Assembly: GCA_900074885.1 (NCBI GenBank)
Contig: FJUW01000004.1
Span: 62,001 to 126,000, forward strand
Source: Rhynchosporium graminicola
Lineage: Eukaryota > Ascomycota > Leotiomycetes > Helotiales > Ploettnerulaceae
DNA: 64,000 nucleotides
Reading direction: 5' to 3'
Shown one piece after another: positions 23,190 to 36,140 of the stretch (its first letter is position 1; every line of letters begins with the position of its first letter). The translations under genes and the position numbers were made by a program. A model generated the notes under the pieces. It was not told where the DNA came from, ran no database searches, and saw nothing but the letters and a program-made list of their open reading frames with translations.

Positions 23190-26100
23190 TTAATCAATAG
23201 ACGCATAGATTATTTTACTCTTTAAAAGCAGTTAAATTCTAAGAATTTCGATTACTGAAAAGAGCGCGCTAGTAACCTTAAAGAGTAGAGATATCTACTA
23301 TAGTAATAGCTCAAGTACTAGAGAAGACACGGTCTCCTCTTTACTATTTAACTTAAATTACTAAGATAATTTACTTGGATTCTACTTACGATATAGTTAA
23401 AAGATTCGAATTCTAGTATATTATACTACTATTACCTTCTATATACCTACCTTCTATATACTTCGATTACTATCGTAACCCGACTTCAAATAACGCGCTT
23501 TAGAGACTTCAATTTACGCCGAAAAACTCGAAGTCAAACTTAAACGCGCTACGCTAGCGCTTCTATTATAACACTTAAGAATAACTCTATAATTACTATT
23601 ATAGATAACCTCGGAATTAGTACTAAAACACTTATATAAATCAGACCTTTAATATAGTAAGAGATAATAATACCCCTGAGGTTAGTGCTTTCGATATACC
23701 TGCGAACTCCGGTAAGGACCTACTAGACCCGGAGACTATACGGAAACAGGAAGAAGGTCTTATTAGATAAATTAAGAGCTCTAACTATATAGATAGACTC
23801 TTATACTCCTTATTTAAGGAGATCTACGAAAGTTAGATAATAGACTCTTTTAAGTCTATTAAGAAATCGTTAAATAATAACCTTATATTCACCCTACGTA
23901 CTAAAGGCGTATTTATCGAAGAAAGCGACGAACCTGCGTAGAAGCTATATAAGCTTCTATATACTCCATAGAATATTATACGTAGTAGTTAGACCTTGAA
24001 AGAGCTAGAGAGTATAGTAGGAGTGAAAATACTCTCTAAACGACTATAGTATATAGTATTAAACCTACTAGTACTAGAGAAGCAGATATCTGTATAGTAA
24101 TAGCGAGATAAGAGAGAGAAGGAGATAATAAACGATATAGCTACTTAATAAGACGAGTTAGAGTATAAGAGATCAAAGAAGGAGTTCTATAGACTATAAT
24201 AAAGACGCTGTACTATACTCGGCTTACCTCTTATCAGCGAATTCGACTTTAATAAAGAATACTACGAACTTCTATAATAAGACCGAGATTCTACCGAAGG
24301 AGTATAGTAATATAAAGAGACCTCCTCTAACTAGAATAGAGAAGAGTAGTAATACTATAGAAAGCGTATACCGAAGAATACGAGGAGTAGAGAAAGAGGA
24401 GCTAGAGGAGGAGGAAGCTATTAAGGAGAAGATAGCTACTAAGGAGGAGAAAGCTACTAAGAAGGAGGAGGAGGAGGAGGAGGAGATAGCTACTAAGGAA
24501 CTAGAGGAGGAGAGGGAGAGTACTATAATACAGTACAGAAGGAGAAGGAGAAGTCGTATAGAAAGGAGATCGCTAGCTTCTCCTATATATTTCTAGAAGA
24601 GATAAAATTCAAGGGAGACGGAGATAGCTTTAGTAATAAGGTCAGAATATTCTACGATACCTACTTAAGAGCCGGGATCTACTAGAGGAGTATAGTAAGG
24701 CGTTTCTATTAATACTAAAAGGCGCTGCTCTCTAATACTACTATTATAATCTGAATAGTATCCCTAGAACCTCCCTTATTATTAAATTCGATATTATACT
24801 AAAGAATATAATAGATTAGTTTAAGAGTAAGAAGTTTAGCAGATCTTCACTAACTATATAGAACCTTCTTACCCTTAAATCGATTAAGGAGAAGAACCCT
24901 AGAAAGACGACTTTAGAATACTTTAATATACTCTCTATACAGATTAGAGAGCTACGTTATAGTATACCTTTTGAATTACGCTATAAGAAGTTTATTATAA
25001 ATAAGATTATTACTACTTACTAAAGCTCGGAAGCCTACTAAATTACTCTAGCTTAACTTATAACTTATACTGAAAAGACGATTACTTCTATTAGAACCTC
25101 TATTATTAACTATAAGCACGCATACCCTATAACTAGTACTACTTTCTATACTAATCGAAAATTCCGAAGCGATTCCGATAAAGGATAAGTATATAGAGAG
25201 AAGAGAGATAGTAAAAGGCGATTCAGAATATAAGGAGAGAAGAGGATAAATACGATAAATAAGGAAAGTAACGCTAAGAAGTACTAGGTATATAATACTA
25301 TAGATTATATATCCTTTGATTATATAGTAGAAGAAAGAGAGAAGGCTAAGGAGAAGTTCAAGGCGAAGAACTCTTCTAAGTTTAAAAGTAACTTTAGAAG
25401 AGTCTTTAAGAAAGTATATAGATAATACGTCGCAAAGTATAAAGGTATAGAAGATAAGTATATAGCTACTACCTTTATCTTATGCGAAGCCGGGAGCGAT
25501 ATAGACTACGATTCTGACGCTTAGCCGGAAGCTTTATTTATGACTTCTATAGGACCTGTCTTAGTAGTAGCTATATAGCTAATAACAGAAACCCTAGTAA
25601 ATACGGCTTTTAAATACTTATTAGATACTACCGAAGAAGCTACGGAAGAGAACCTGACCGCAGAGATAATAATAAGTAGCCCCTAATATAATTCGTCAGT
25701 TTTTTATAGAATTATAATCAATACTAGAGCAGTAAAGGTATCTATAGTAAGTAAAGGTTAATACGAAGCCTATAAGGCTCTATATAAAGCTGAACTCTTA
25801 CCTTCCCGTAGAATAAATATCAAATTCGGTATTAGTAAGGCTACTTCTATTAGTATAATAATTATACTTTCTCTAATTAGAAAGATCTAATTTGAGGTTA
25901 TAGCTATAGATACCCTGTTTCTACTCTATTTAGATAATATAGATAAGCTCAGAGTTATATTAGATAATCTTCGTAACATACTTATTACGCTATAAGGAGA
26001 TATACTAGTTATACGGAGATTCGGCTACCTCTTCTTACTCTAGAAGGAGTTAATTAAGATATATATTATAGAGTGCTTCTAGTCGAATACGAGAGTACTT

Positions 26101-26717
26101 ATAGAGACGGATTTACGTCGACTTTACTACTAATTCGGATACCCCTTAATAAGAAAGCTGGAAGATTTACTATAATAGGCCGGTTACGAGTATAACTCAG
26201 GGGTACTAAAGGAGCTTACTAAGCTCTATAAGTACTACTAGCTATACGGAAGATCGCTAGGCAGATTCAAGTTTAAGCTCTATAATACTAATAATATATA
26301 CTTTAATTACGAAGTAGTAATCGATATCATATAACTAGATAGTTAGTAAGTCTTATATATAGTCGACTAAGGTACTACTTTTCAGAATAGAGGTTTTCTT
26401 ACTAATATATCTACAGAACACGTATAGAACCGATTTAAGCAGGTATAGATAGATATCTACTTTAGACTACTAGATTTTATTATTATAGATATAGGTATAT
26501 AATTTAAATCAAAAGAATTCGTATAGAGTACTAAGATAGAGAGTTCTATAGTTAAAGTTATACCTATAGAGGCTTACTACTCTATTAGTAAAGTAAAGAG
26601 ATATTATAGCCCTCTGAAGAGAGCTTATATAATAATTCGTAAGGAATTACCGTACCTTAGTTAAGATATAGTACTACAGATAGTATTCTACGTAATTAAC
26701 TATATTTCTAGACCTAG

Positions 26718-26919
26718 TGTAACGACACAAGACTCAAGGCGGTATACAAGCAAGAATAAACAAGTAGGGAGGCTAAGAGCGATCTTATATAGTCTGGTAC
26801 GAAGGAAACAGAAAGATGCAGAGCTCTGAAGGAGTCTGCACCTTCTATATATACAAGGAGGGTATGCCTAAGGTACCGATACTGGCCCGTATCTGCCACG
26901 TATACTATGCGCCGTCATA
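26718..26919 (-). repeat. 3' LTR of the gag-only element, 202 bp
   Basis: Reads TGTAACGACACAAGACTC..GCCGTCATA on plus. Its edges are fixed by the target duplication and by alignment to the partner LTR. Confidence 0.92.
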
Positions 26920-27051
26920 TTACCCCCTTCTAAGATAAAGGCTCGCCCTCGAGCCTTTAAAGGCAATAAGAAACGAAAGAAAAGAGAGTCAAATCCAGTC
27001 GAATTCCAAATAAAATCCAAGTTATTATTAATCTAAAGCGTAAGACGCAAA

Positions 27052-28014
27052 TCACTCCTTCTTCGTCTTCAATATCGGACAATCGCCCTTATAGTGACCG
27101 TGCTTCTTATAGTAGTAATATTATACTTCCTCGATAGGTATTAAGGGCTTAGAAGACGCGATAACTATCGGTAGAGCTAGAGTAGCTCGAGGTATTAAAG
27201 GTAGTCGAGAGAGTTCCAAATCGAGTGCCGTAAGAGAAGAGACTATAGCTGAATAATTAGTCTTCTAAGAGTACTTAATTAGAGCGGCAGCTATACGTAG
27301 CCGTATAGTAAGCTTCGGCTAGAGGTAAAAGTACTACTCTGATTCAGCTATACCTCCGAGAATTGCCGAGCTTTAGAACTTTACACGGAATTACAAAAAG
27401 GACTCCTTTTTCATCAAAAGCTCATGAAATTCGGTCCGATACTACTCCGTTTCGAGTCCGGAAAGGTAGTAAGAAGCGAGTACTGAAATTATCTCTTTAG
27501 CAGAGGAGAAAGGCGTAATTTCCGAGAGATACTATAGTTCTAAGTAACCTCTTATAAGGCTAGAAGTAGAGCTCTAGACTAGCGCTTTACAGGCACGCGC
27601 AGTCGGGTATCAATCTAAATTAACTTCCAGTCGGTCCTGAATAGAAGTATACTATTAGCTGAAAGACGAGTTAATCCCTATATTAAGATTATCGATACTT
27701 TTAGTTAGTTGCGACTTACTAGAGGTCTGTAAATTATCAATTGAAGAGCGTTTAAGGGTAAGTTCTATCGGTAATTATAATACTAAGTTTACTGAAGGTC
27801 TAAGGTTTATCGATTATGCCTAAGTACGTAAAAACTCGGCAAACATCTATTCGATGCGACTAATACTAATAGAAAGCTCCCGAGTAGTCGATTCTGTCTA
27901 TAATTGATAGTCTTCAATCGATTAAAGCAATTCCATAGTAGGTACGGAATCGGAGGGGCTGCGAGAGTATTCCGGTGAAGCCGTAGGAGCTGGCTAAGCC
28001 TTCTTAGGAGGCAT
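27052..28014 (-). pseudogene. Gag-like protein of the non-autonomous element, 320 codons
   Basis: From the ATG at 28014 to the TGA at 27052, one continuous frame broken only by TAA/TAG codons and one TGA, with no frameshift. It starts MPPKKA. The C-terminus has YYYYKKHGHYKGDC, which is a CX2CX4HX4C zinc knuckle whose first two Cys codons (TGT) have become TAT by G-to-A change. The His and last Cys survive. Knuckles of this type bind RNA during packaging. Nothing else of a retrotransposon proteome is present. Confidence 0.8.
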
Positions 28015-28716
28015 AGCATTAGGTAAGCGAAGCTAAGCGAAAGTGATAGAACACTTGAAAGTTATAGAAGAAGCGAAAGTCGAAATCGAATTCTAAAGAA
28101 GCCGAAAGATTAAGGAGAGTTAGATATCTTTATTAAGTAGATATAGAAAGTGTTAAATTAAAAGTTCTAGTAGAAAGAGGTCGATTCTGCCGAGGGGGAT
28201 AAATTATACCGGGGTATAGGGGTTATAAGTCGGATTCCGGTAATTTCCGCTAGGGTAATAAGCTACTTCGTCCTAGCCTAAAAGTAAGGTTTTTCGCTAT
28301 TAGAGCTACTTTCGGAAGGTTAAAGTCGGGTAAGGGGATAATAAATATTAAGGCCTATAGGGAAGTTTCCACCTAAAATTCGTCTGCTGTTTTACTTCGT
28401 ACATACGAAGGAACGAGTTTCGAAGTATCCGAGAGTGACTTCGCAGTAATACTAGTACTTCTAAGGCTAAATTACGTTCAAATTCCCAGCTATCCGAGAG
28501 ATCTCTAGAATCTCGGCTCTTTTGAAAACCTAACCGTCGAATTCGTAATTAATAGTACTAACTGTTTCCGTATAATTCCGAAGTATAAAAATCTAAGGTA
28601 AGTAGAGATAACTCAGCGAAGAGCTCCCTAATAGTCGAAGTCGTACGTCCGAATCGAGTTTTCTAGGTGAGATATTATTTAATACTATCCCTAGCGGTCT
28701 TAATCTTTCTGTTTAA

Positions 28717-28918
28717 TATAACGACATAAGACTTAAGGCAGTATATAAGCAAGAATAAACAAGTAGGAAGGCTAAGAGCGATCTTATATAGTCTAGTACG
28801 AAAGAAACAGAAAGATACAGAGCTCTGAAGGAGTCTGCACCTTCTATATATATAAGGAGGGTATGCCTAAGGCACCGATACTGGCCCGTATCTGCCACGT
28901 ATACCATGCGCCGTCACA
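28717..28918 (-). repeat. 5' LTR of the gag-only element, 202 bp
   Basis: Ends GCCGTCACA next to CCTAG. It differs from the 3' LTR by C/T and G/A changes. Confidence 0.92.
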
Positions 28919-29754
28919 CCTAGTAGAATTATACCTATTTTACTAGTATTTAGAGTATATCCCAGAATAGTAAAGATAGACGCACTTTCGCTATTAGTCT
29001 CCTAACGAGCTGCTGCACTTCATAAGGCTATAGAAGAGATTCGTAAACTACGGAGTCGTTAGTAAGTTAATAATACCCTAAATACTCGAAATAGACCTAG
29101 TTCTATAGTAGTAAGAGACCTTCTATTGAACTCTCTAGTACTAGTTTAGAGAGAGAAAGGCTTCTGGGATAGACCTTAGCTACTTATTTCTATAGATAGA
29201 GAGAACTACGTAGTAGAAATCGATAGCGGACTAATAATTTTTCGCTTTACGTCGATTAAACTATAGTACAAAGAAGATATCGATTCTAATAAACTAGAGA
29301 GTATTATACCTGAAATTATACTCTTACTACTCCTTATCTTACTCCTAGGAGTACTATTACTTAGTACTACTAAGTTAAATCGACTTATACTAGTACTAAA
29401 GAAGTAACCTTATCGAGATCGATAAAAGCTAATTCGATTCAGAGATAATAATATTAAAGTTTACTTGAATTATACGAATAAATTATTTATTAGTTTCCTA
29501 GTAGTAGAACCTTAATACGCTACGTTAAGATATAAGGAGATTAATAGGTTAATCGCTATAGGGATCTTTAAATTAGTCTATAAAGATGAATTACTAGCCG
29601 GAGCTAAGGTCTTTAACGCTAAATTTATCGATTAAATAAAATTTAAGAGTATATAGAAGGCCTACGAGAAATCTAAACTAGTTATATAAGCGTATAATAA
29701 CTCTGGAAAGAACTAAGTACTTACTATATTACTAACTATTCAACGAGTTAGCTA

Positions 29755-30022
29755 TGTGACGACAGCTCACCTGAATATCACATGAGAAGAAGGATAGATA
29801 ATAGGGCCTAAGTTCACAGGTATCCCGGCAGAACTAGTATCCGACCCGGTATAATATCGGACTAGTACCGGCACATATATATAAGGTGCCTTATACTCCA
29901 TCTCTCTTCTTCTTCCTTCCTTATCTTTTTATTTCCTTCGTAGTAAACTATATAAGATCGCTCTTAGCCTCCCTACTTATTTATTCTTACTTATATACTA
30001 CCTTAAGTCTTATATTATTATA
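29755..30022 (+). repeat. Chromovirus 5' LTR, 268 bp
   Basis: Starts TGTGACGACAGCTCACC and ends TTATTATA. Less RIPped at its start than the 3' LTR (TATAACGATAGC). Confidence 0.92.
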
Positions 30023-31239
30023 TTAAATAAAAAGATTAAGATAGCTAGAGATAGCTTACTATAATATCTTATTACTAAGTTAGTTATTCGATAACTACTC
30101 GCATATAGCTAAGATACTAGAGATCTCTCGGATAACTATAAATTAGGGTTTAATTTAGCTTATCGTAAATAATATAATAGAGGAGGTCTTCGCTAATACT
30201 CCTTTAATAACTCCTTTAGTATAAAGGAATTATAGATAGATTTTAAAGAAAGTATAATAAATACCTTAGAACTTTAACTTTTACGTATTACCGCCGAAAT
30301 AGCCCTAATATACCCCTTTTTAAGCTATTATTATAGCTCTTAACTAATAAACTAGAGACCTCTCTAGTTCTAAGGGAACTCGACGCGATCCTCCTTACTC
30401 TACCTCCGAACCTAATCTATTATACCCTTATATACTCTAAATATCTCTTGCTCTAGAGAACGTTAATACCTTATTAAGGAAGTACTAACTAAGAAGGAAA
30501 GGAAAATAAAAGCGAAATTTACTAGGAGTATAATCGCTAAGTACTCCTATTACTATAGGTAACTCGAACCTAATCTATTCTCTCTTATAATAATTAGTAA
30601 ACTAGAAGGAAAAGAATAACTCTCTAGAAGATACTATAGATAAACTAATCTCCGTATAAGATAAGTTCCTTATAGGGATCCCTCGCCTATCTTCGACTCT
30701 CTTACTAGAACTAATACTATAATCTCTACGTATAGTAGAGTTCAATAACCTAATAAACTCTATTCCGATACGTAGTACTAAGAGAGAGGATATTATTCCT
30801 AATAAATTATCTCCTTCTCCTAGCGCCGAATCAGTAGAGTTACGCCCTAAGAAGTCTTATCTTACTAAGAAGATCTTACCCCTAGATAATAGATCGGACT
30901 CTACTTTCCTCTAATAGAGAGTATCGATACGAGACCGGCTAGCTATAAACGCTAACTACTACCCTACGGACTTCTCCCGGCGCGTTCTCGTATAAGAGCT
31001 AGTTACTAGATTAGCTAAAGAGTATCTTATACCTTAGTATCTCGCTAATAAGTTTAAAACTAGTAATAAAATAATCTCCTTATTAGAGGAGAACTTTCTT
31101 ACTAGTTTAGAGGAAGATAACTACTATAACGCTTTCTACTACTTAGAAATATAATAACCTAGCTATATACGCGAGACTTTCGCCGAGTTTTATAGTCGAT
31201 TTCAAAGCGCTATTATCTAAAGTAAAGTTAAAAAGAAGA

Positions 31240-34200
31240 AGTAGTTCTTCTATATATAAGATAAGATTATACTATCCTTACGCGCTTTAACTCTTATTAT
31301 TAAACTAATATAGAATAAGGACTACGCTTCTATAGTTAGATCCTTACTTTCTTTTAATATTAAGTATCGCTATAACTCAGAATATACCTATCCTAAGAAA
31401 GCTACTACCTAGGTATAGCACTATAAGCCTACTATTATTACTACGATTACTACTAGTTCTACCTCTTACCGGTCCTTAAGCTTAGCTCCTCGATAAACTA
31501 CTCTTATACTATACGTACGTACTTCTACCCTAGTATAAGCTAGTATTCCCTCCGCGCTAAAACGCCCTGCTACCTCGACCGGAGAACCCCTTAGGTATTA
31601 CAGTTATAGATAGCTCGGTTATATTAAGCTAGACTGCCCTAACCCGCCTAAGGTTTAATTAATTAACAAATTTCCGGAAGAGGATTAAGTAACTAAAGAA
31701 ATAGTAGAAGATATACCCTCCGAATCTGGACTAATACTAGAGGGAAACGATAAGGCCTAGGTAAAAACTCCTTCCTAAGTCTACGTAAGTATAATCTCTC
31801 TAATCTAGACTTTAACTCCCTAATAAGAAGTAAGTAATTTATATACCTAATTATAATTAGTATAAATAAGCTAAGAGTCTCTATAAATAGCCTAATCGAT
31901 ACCGGAGCGAATAGTTATCTATTTATTAATCGTACTCTTACCGGATAACTATCAGGGGCCCTTAGTATTAAAATCGAGCTATTACCTTATTCTATTCTAA
32001 TACGTAGTTTCTAATAGTCTATTAGAACTTATATTACTTATTTTATACGTTTATACCTTTCTATTAATAGTAAGCGTATTTATAACTACTCTTTTATTCT
32101 CCTCGATTTAGGATAATAAGATATAATTATTAGTATTAAATAGATACGATAATTTCAGGTTAAGCTAGATACGCTCTACTATAAGCTACTATAATCGGAA
32201 CGCTATCTAGCTACCTTCCGATACAATAAGGAGATAATTATAACTCTATCGCCTCGTAAACTTAATATTAATCGATCTTACTAAATCGATACTAACGCGC
32301 GGGACTTAGCTATAAACTAACTAGACTAACGCCGATTACACTAAATAGTAGCGATATAGTATATTAATATATTATCCTTACCTTTTAACTTATTTCCGCT
32401 TATTGCTAAGGAATCTAAACCCCTTTCCGCTCCGAATTTATTAAGAAAAGTACTTACGCCGAAACCCTACTATAAGTACTCTTCTTAACCTCTAAGGATC
32501 TAGAAACTAGTTCCGATTTACTAAATCAGTACTATAGCTTTTCACTTTAATATAAAATATAAAGGTTCCGAATTATTCTTTACTAGTATCTACGAGATAG
32601 ACTACCTCTTATAAGACTATCTAAATAGTAACTCTCCTAAGGATCCCGATACCGAACGACTCGTAGCTAAAAAGCTACCGGAATAGTACTATACTCTTAA
32701 GAAAGCCTTTTCTAAGCGGGATTCTAATATTCTTTCGCCGTATCGCTTATACGATTATAAAATTATTCTAGAAGAACTATTACTTAACGTATATTCGCTC
32801 CTATATTAGTAATCTATAGACGAATTATAAGTAACTAAGGAGTATCTTATAGAGAACTTAGATAAGGGATTTATCGAATCCAGCTAAAGTCCCTTTATAT
32901 TACCTATACTATTCGTTAAGAAGGCCGATAGAGGATTACGCTTCTATATCAACTATTATAAGCTTAATACGATCACTCGAAAGGATTCCTACCTAATACC
33001 TAGGATCGATAAGCTCTTAACTCGTATATCTAAAGTAGTAATCTTTACTAAACTAGATATCCGGGTAGTATTTAATCGTATCTATATAGACCCCGAATCC
33101 GAGAAGTATATTACCTTCCGAACCCGCTTCGGATCCTATAAATATAAAGTATTACCTTTCGAGCTCTATAACAGACTTAGTACGTACTAGCGATATATAA
33201 ATAATATACTACTAGACTACTTAGATAATTTCTATATAGCTTACTTAGATAATATCCTTATATACTCGGAAACGCTCTAAGAATATAAAGAATACGTTAA
33301 ATTAGTACTATAATACTTAATAGATACTGGACTTTAAGTAGACATTAAGAAAAGCGAATTCCACGTTACTTAGACTAAATACCTTAGATATATTATTACT
33401 ACTAACAGAATCGAGCTAGATCCCGAGAAAGTAGTACTATTAGTAGACTAGAAGTACCCCGAAATAGTAATAGCTATAAAATCTTTCTTAAGATTCTATA
33501 AGTTCTACTATTAATTTATTCGGAATTTCGGCCTTATTACTAAACTACTCTTAGTACTTACTCGGCCTATAGTACTATAGAATTTCACTGACGATTATAA
33601 GAAGTCCTTCGACGATTTATATTAATAGCTACTATTAGTATAGAAACTATACTATTTCGACCCTGAATTATAGACTAAACTAGAAACTANAGTAGTTCTT
33701 CTATATATAAGATAAGATTATACTATCCTTACGCGCTTTAACTCTTATTATTAAACTAATATAGAATAAGGACTACGCTTCTATAGTTAGATCCTTACTT
33801 TCTTTTAATATTAAGTATCGCTATAACTCAGAATATACCTATCCTAAGAAAGCTACTACCTAGGTATAGCACTATAAGCCTACTATTATTACTACGATTA
33901 CTACTAGTTCTACCTCTTACCGGTCCTTAAGCTTAGCTCCTCGATAAACTACTCTTATACTATACGTACGTACTTCTACCCTAGTATAAGCTAGTATTCC
34001 CTCCGCGCTAAAACGCCCTGCTACCTCGACCGGAGAACCCCTTAGGTATTACAGTTATAGATAGCTCGGTTATATTAAGCTAGACTGCCCTAACCCGCCT
34101 AAGGTTTAATTAATTAACAAATTTCCGGAAGAGGATTAAGTAACTAAAGAAATAGTAGAAGATATACCCTCCGAATCTGGACTAATACTAGAGGGAAACG

Positions 34201-36140
34201 ATAAGGCCTAGGTAAAAACTCCTTCCTAAGTCTACGTAAGTATAATCTCTCTAATCTAGACTTTAACTCCCTAATAAGAAGTAAGTAATTTATATACCTA
34301 ATTATAATTAGTATAAATAAGCTAAGAGTCTCTATAAATAGCCTAATCGATACCGGAGCGAATAGTTATCTATTTATTAATCGTACTCTTACCGGATAAC
34401 TATCAGGGGCCCTTAGTATTAAAATCGAGCTATTACCTTATTCTATTCTAATACGTAGTTTCTAATAGTCTATTAGAACTTATATTACTTATTTTATACG
34501 TTTATACCTTTCTATTAATAGTAAGCGTATTTATAACTACTCTTTTATTCTCCTCGATTTAGGATAATAAGATATAATTATTAGTATTAAATAGATACGA
34601 TAATTTCAGGTTAAGCTAGATACGCTCTACTATAAGCTACTATAATCGGAACGCTATCTAGCTACCTTCCGATACAATAAGGAGATAATTATAACTCTAT
34701 CGCCTCGTAAACTTAATATTAATCGATCTTACTAAATCGATACTAACGCGCGGGACTTAGCTATAAACTAACTAGACTAACGCCGATTACACTAAATAGT
34801 AGCGATATAGTATATTAATATATTATCCTTACCTTTTAACTTATTTCCGCTTATTGCTAAGGAATCTAAACCCCTTTCCGCTCCGAATTTATTAAGAAAA
34901 GTACTTACGCCGAAACCCTACTATAAGTACTCTTCTTAACCTCTAAGGATCTAGAAACTAGTTCCGATTTACTAAATCAGTACTATAGCTTTTCACTTTA
35001 ATATAAAATATAAAGGTTCCGAATTATTCTTTACTAGTATCTACGAGATAGACTACCTCTTATAAGACTATCTAAATAGTAACTCTCCTAAGGATCCCGA
35101 TACCGAACGACTCGTAGCTAAAAAGCTACCGGAATAGTACTATACTCTTAAGAAAGCCTTTTCTAAGCGGGATTCTAATATTCTTTCGCCGTATCGCTTA
35201 TACGATTATAAAATTATTCTAGAAGAACTATTACTTAACGTATATTCGCTCCTATATTAGTAATCTATAGACGAATTATAAGTAACTAAGGAGTATCTTA
35301 TAGAGAACTTAGATAAGGGATTTATCGAATCCAGCTAAAGTCCCTTTATATTACCTATACTATTCGTTAAGAAGGCCGATAGAGGATTACGCTTCTATAT
35401 CAACTATTATAAGCTTAATACGATCACTCGAAAGGATTCCTACCTAATACCTAGGATCGATAAGCTCTTAACTCGTATATCTAAAGTAGTAATCTTTACT
35501 AAACTAGATATCCGGGTAGTATTTAATCGTATCTATATAGACCCCGAATCCGAGAAGTATATTACCTTCCGAACCCGCTTCGGATCCTATAAATATAAAG
35601 TATTACCTTTCGAGCTCTATAACAGACTTAGTACGTACTAGCGATATATAAATAATATACTACTAGACTACTTAGATAATTTCTATATAGCTTACTTAGA
35701 TAATATCCTTATATACTCGGAAACGCTCTAAGAATATAAAGAATACGTTAAATTAGTACTATAATACTTAATAGATACTGGACTTTAAGTAGACATTAAG
35801 AAAAGCGAATTCCACGTTACTTAGACTAAATACCTTAGATATATTATTACTACTAACAGAATCGAGCTAGATCCCGAGAAAGTAGTACTATTAGTAGACT
35901 AGAAGTACCCCGAAATAGTAATAGCTATAAAATCTTTCTTAAGATTCTATAAGTTCTACTATTAATTTATTCGGAATTTCGGCCTTATTACTAAACTACT
36001 CTTAGTACTTACTCGGCCTATAGTACTATAGAATTTCACTGACGATTATAAGAAGTCCTTCGACGATTTATATTAATAGCTACTATTAGTATAGAAACTA
36101 TACTATTTCGACCCTGAATTATAGACTAAACTAGAAACTA
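31240..36140 (+). repeat. Exact 2450-bp tandem duplication around a single N
   Basis: 31240-33689 and 33691-36140 are the same at every place compared, offset 2451, with the N at 33690 between them. RIP normally makes copies diverge, so exact identity points to two overlapping contigs joined without merging. Confidence 0.92.
33690..33690. other. Ambiguous base (N) at contig join
   Basis: The only N in the window, at the duplication junction. Confidence 0.99.

Larger units (their letters stand above)
26718..28918 (-). mobile_element. Gag-only non-autonomous LTR retrotransposon, 2201 bp
   Basis: Two 202-bp LTRs (26718-26919 and 28717-28918) are flanked by a perfect 5-bp duplication CCTAG (26713-26717 and 28919-28923). 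It is oriented on the minus strand: a purine tract (CCCCCTTC on plus, 26923-26930) abuts the left LTR, which is therefore the 3' one. The interior of 1.8 kb encodes only a gag-like protein; there is no protease, reverse transcriptase or integrase. The inner 100 bp of its LTR match the chromovirus LTR end, which suggests it borrows that element's enzymes. It sits in the copia integrase. Confidence 0.92.
23190..29754 (+). pseudogene. Copia gag-protease-integrase and start of reverse transcriptase, RIPped
   Basis: Gag spans about 23690-25500, including a Gly/Ser/Tyr-rich repeat at 24400-24530 and a knuckle remnant near 25290. Protease is around 25700-26000. The integrase core runs to 26712 and resumes after 28923. 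The integrase C-terminus has SQRAAALHKAIEEIRKLRS near 28990-29060. Reverse transcriptase begins near 29490 with RYKEINRLIAIGIFKLVYKD and continues to IQRVSYV at the chromovirus edge, then resumes at 39987. Stops are mostly TAG/TAA in place of CAG/CAA/TGG. Confidence 0.85.

Noticed and set aside
26714..28907. Two similar minus-strand frames of about 60 codons at 26714-26899 and 28713-28907
   Set aside because: They lie entirely in the two LTR copies of the gag-only element and are not genes.
33690..36140. Two successive reverse transcriptases as a novel element design
   Set aside because: Explained by the exact duplication at an N; the second copy is not independent.
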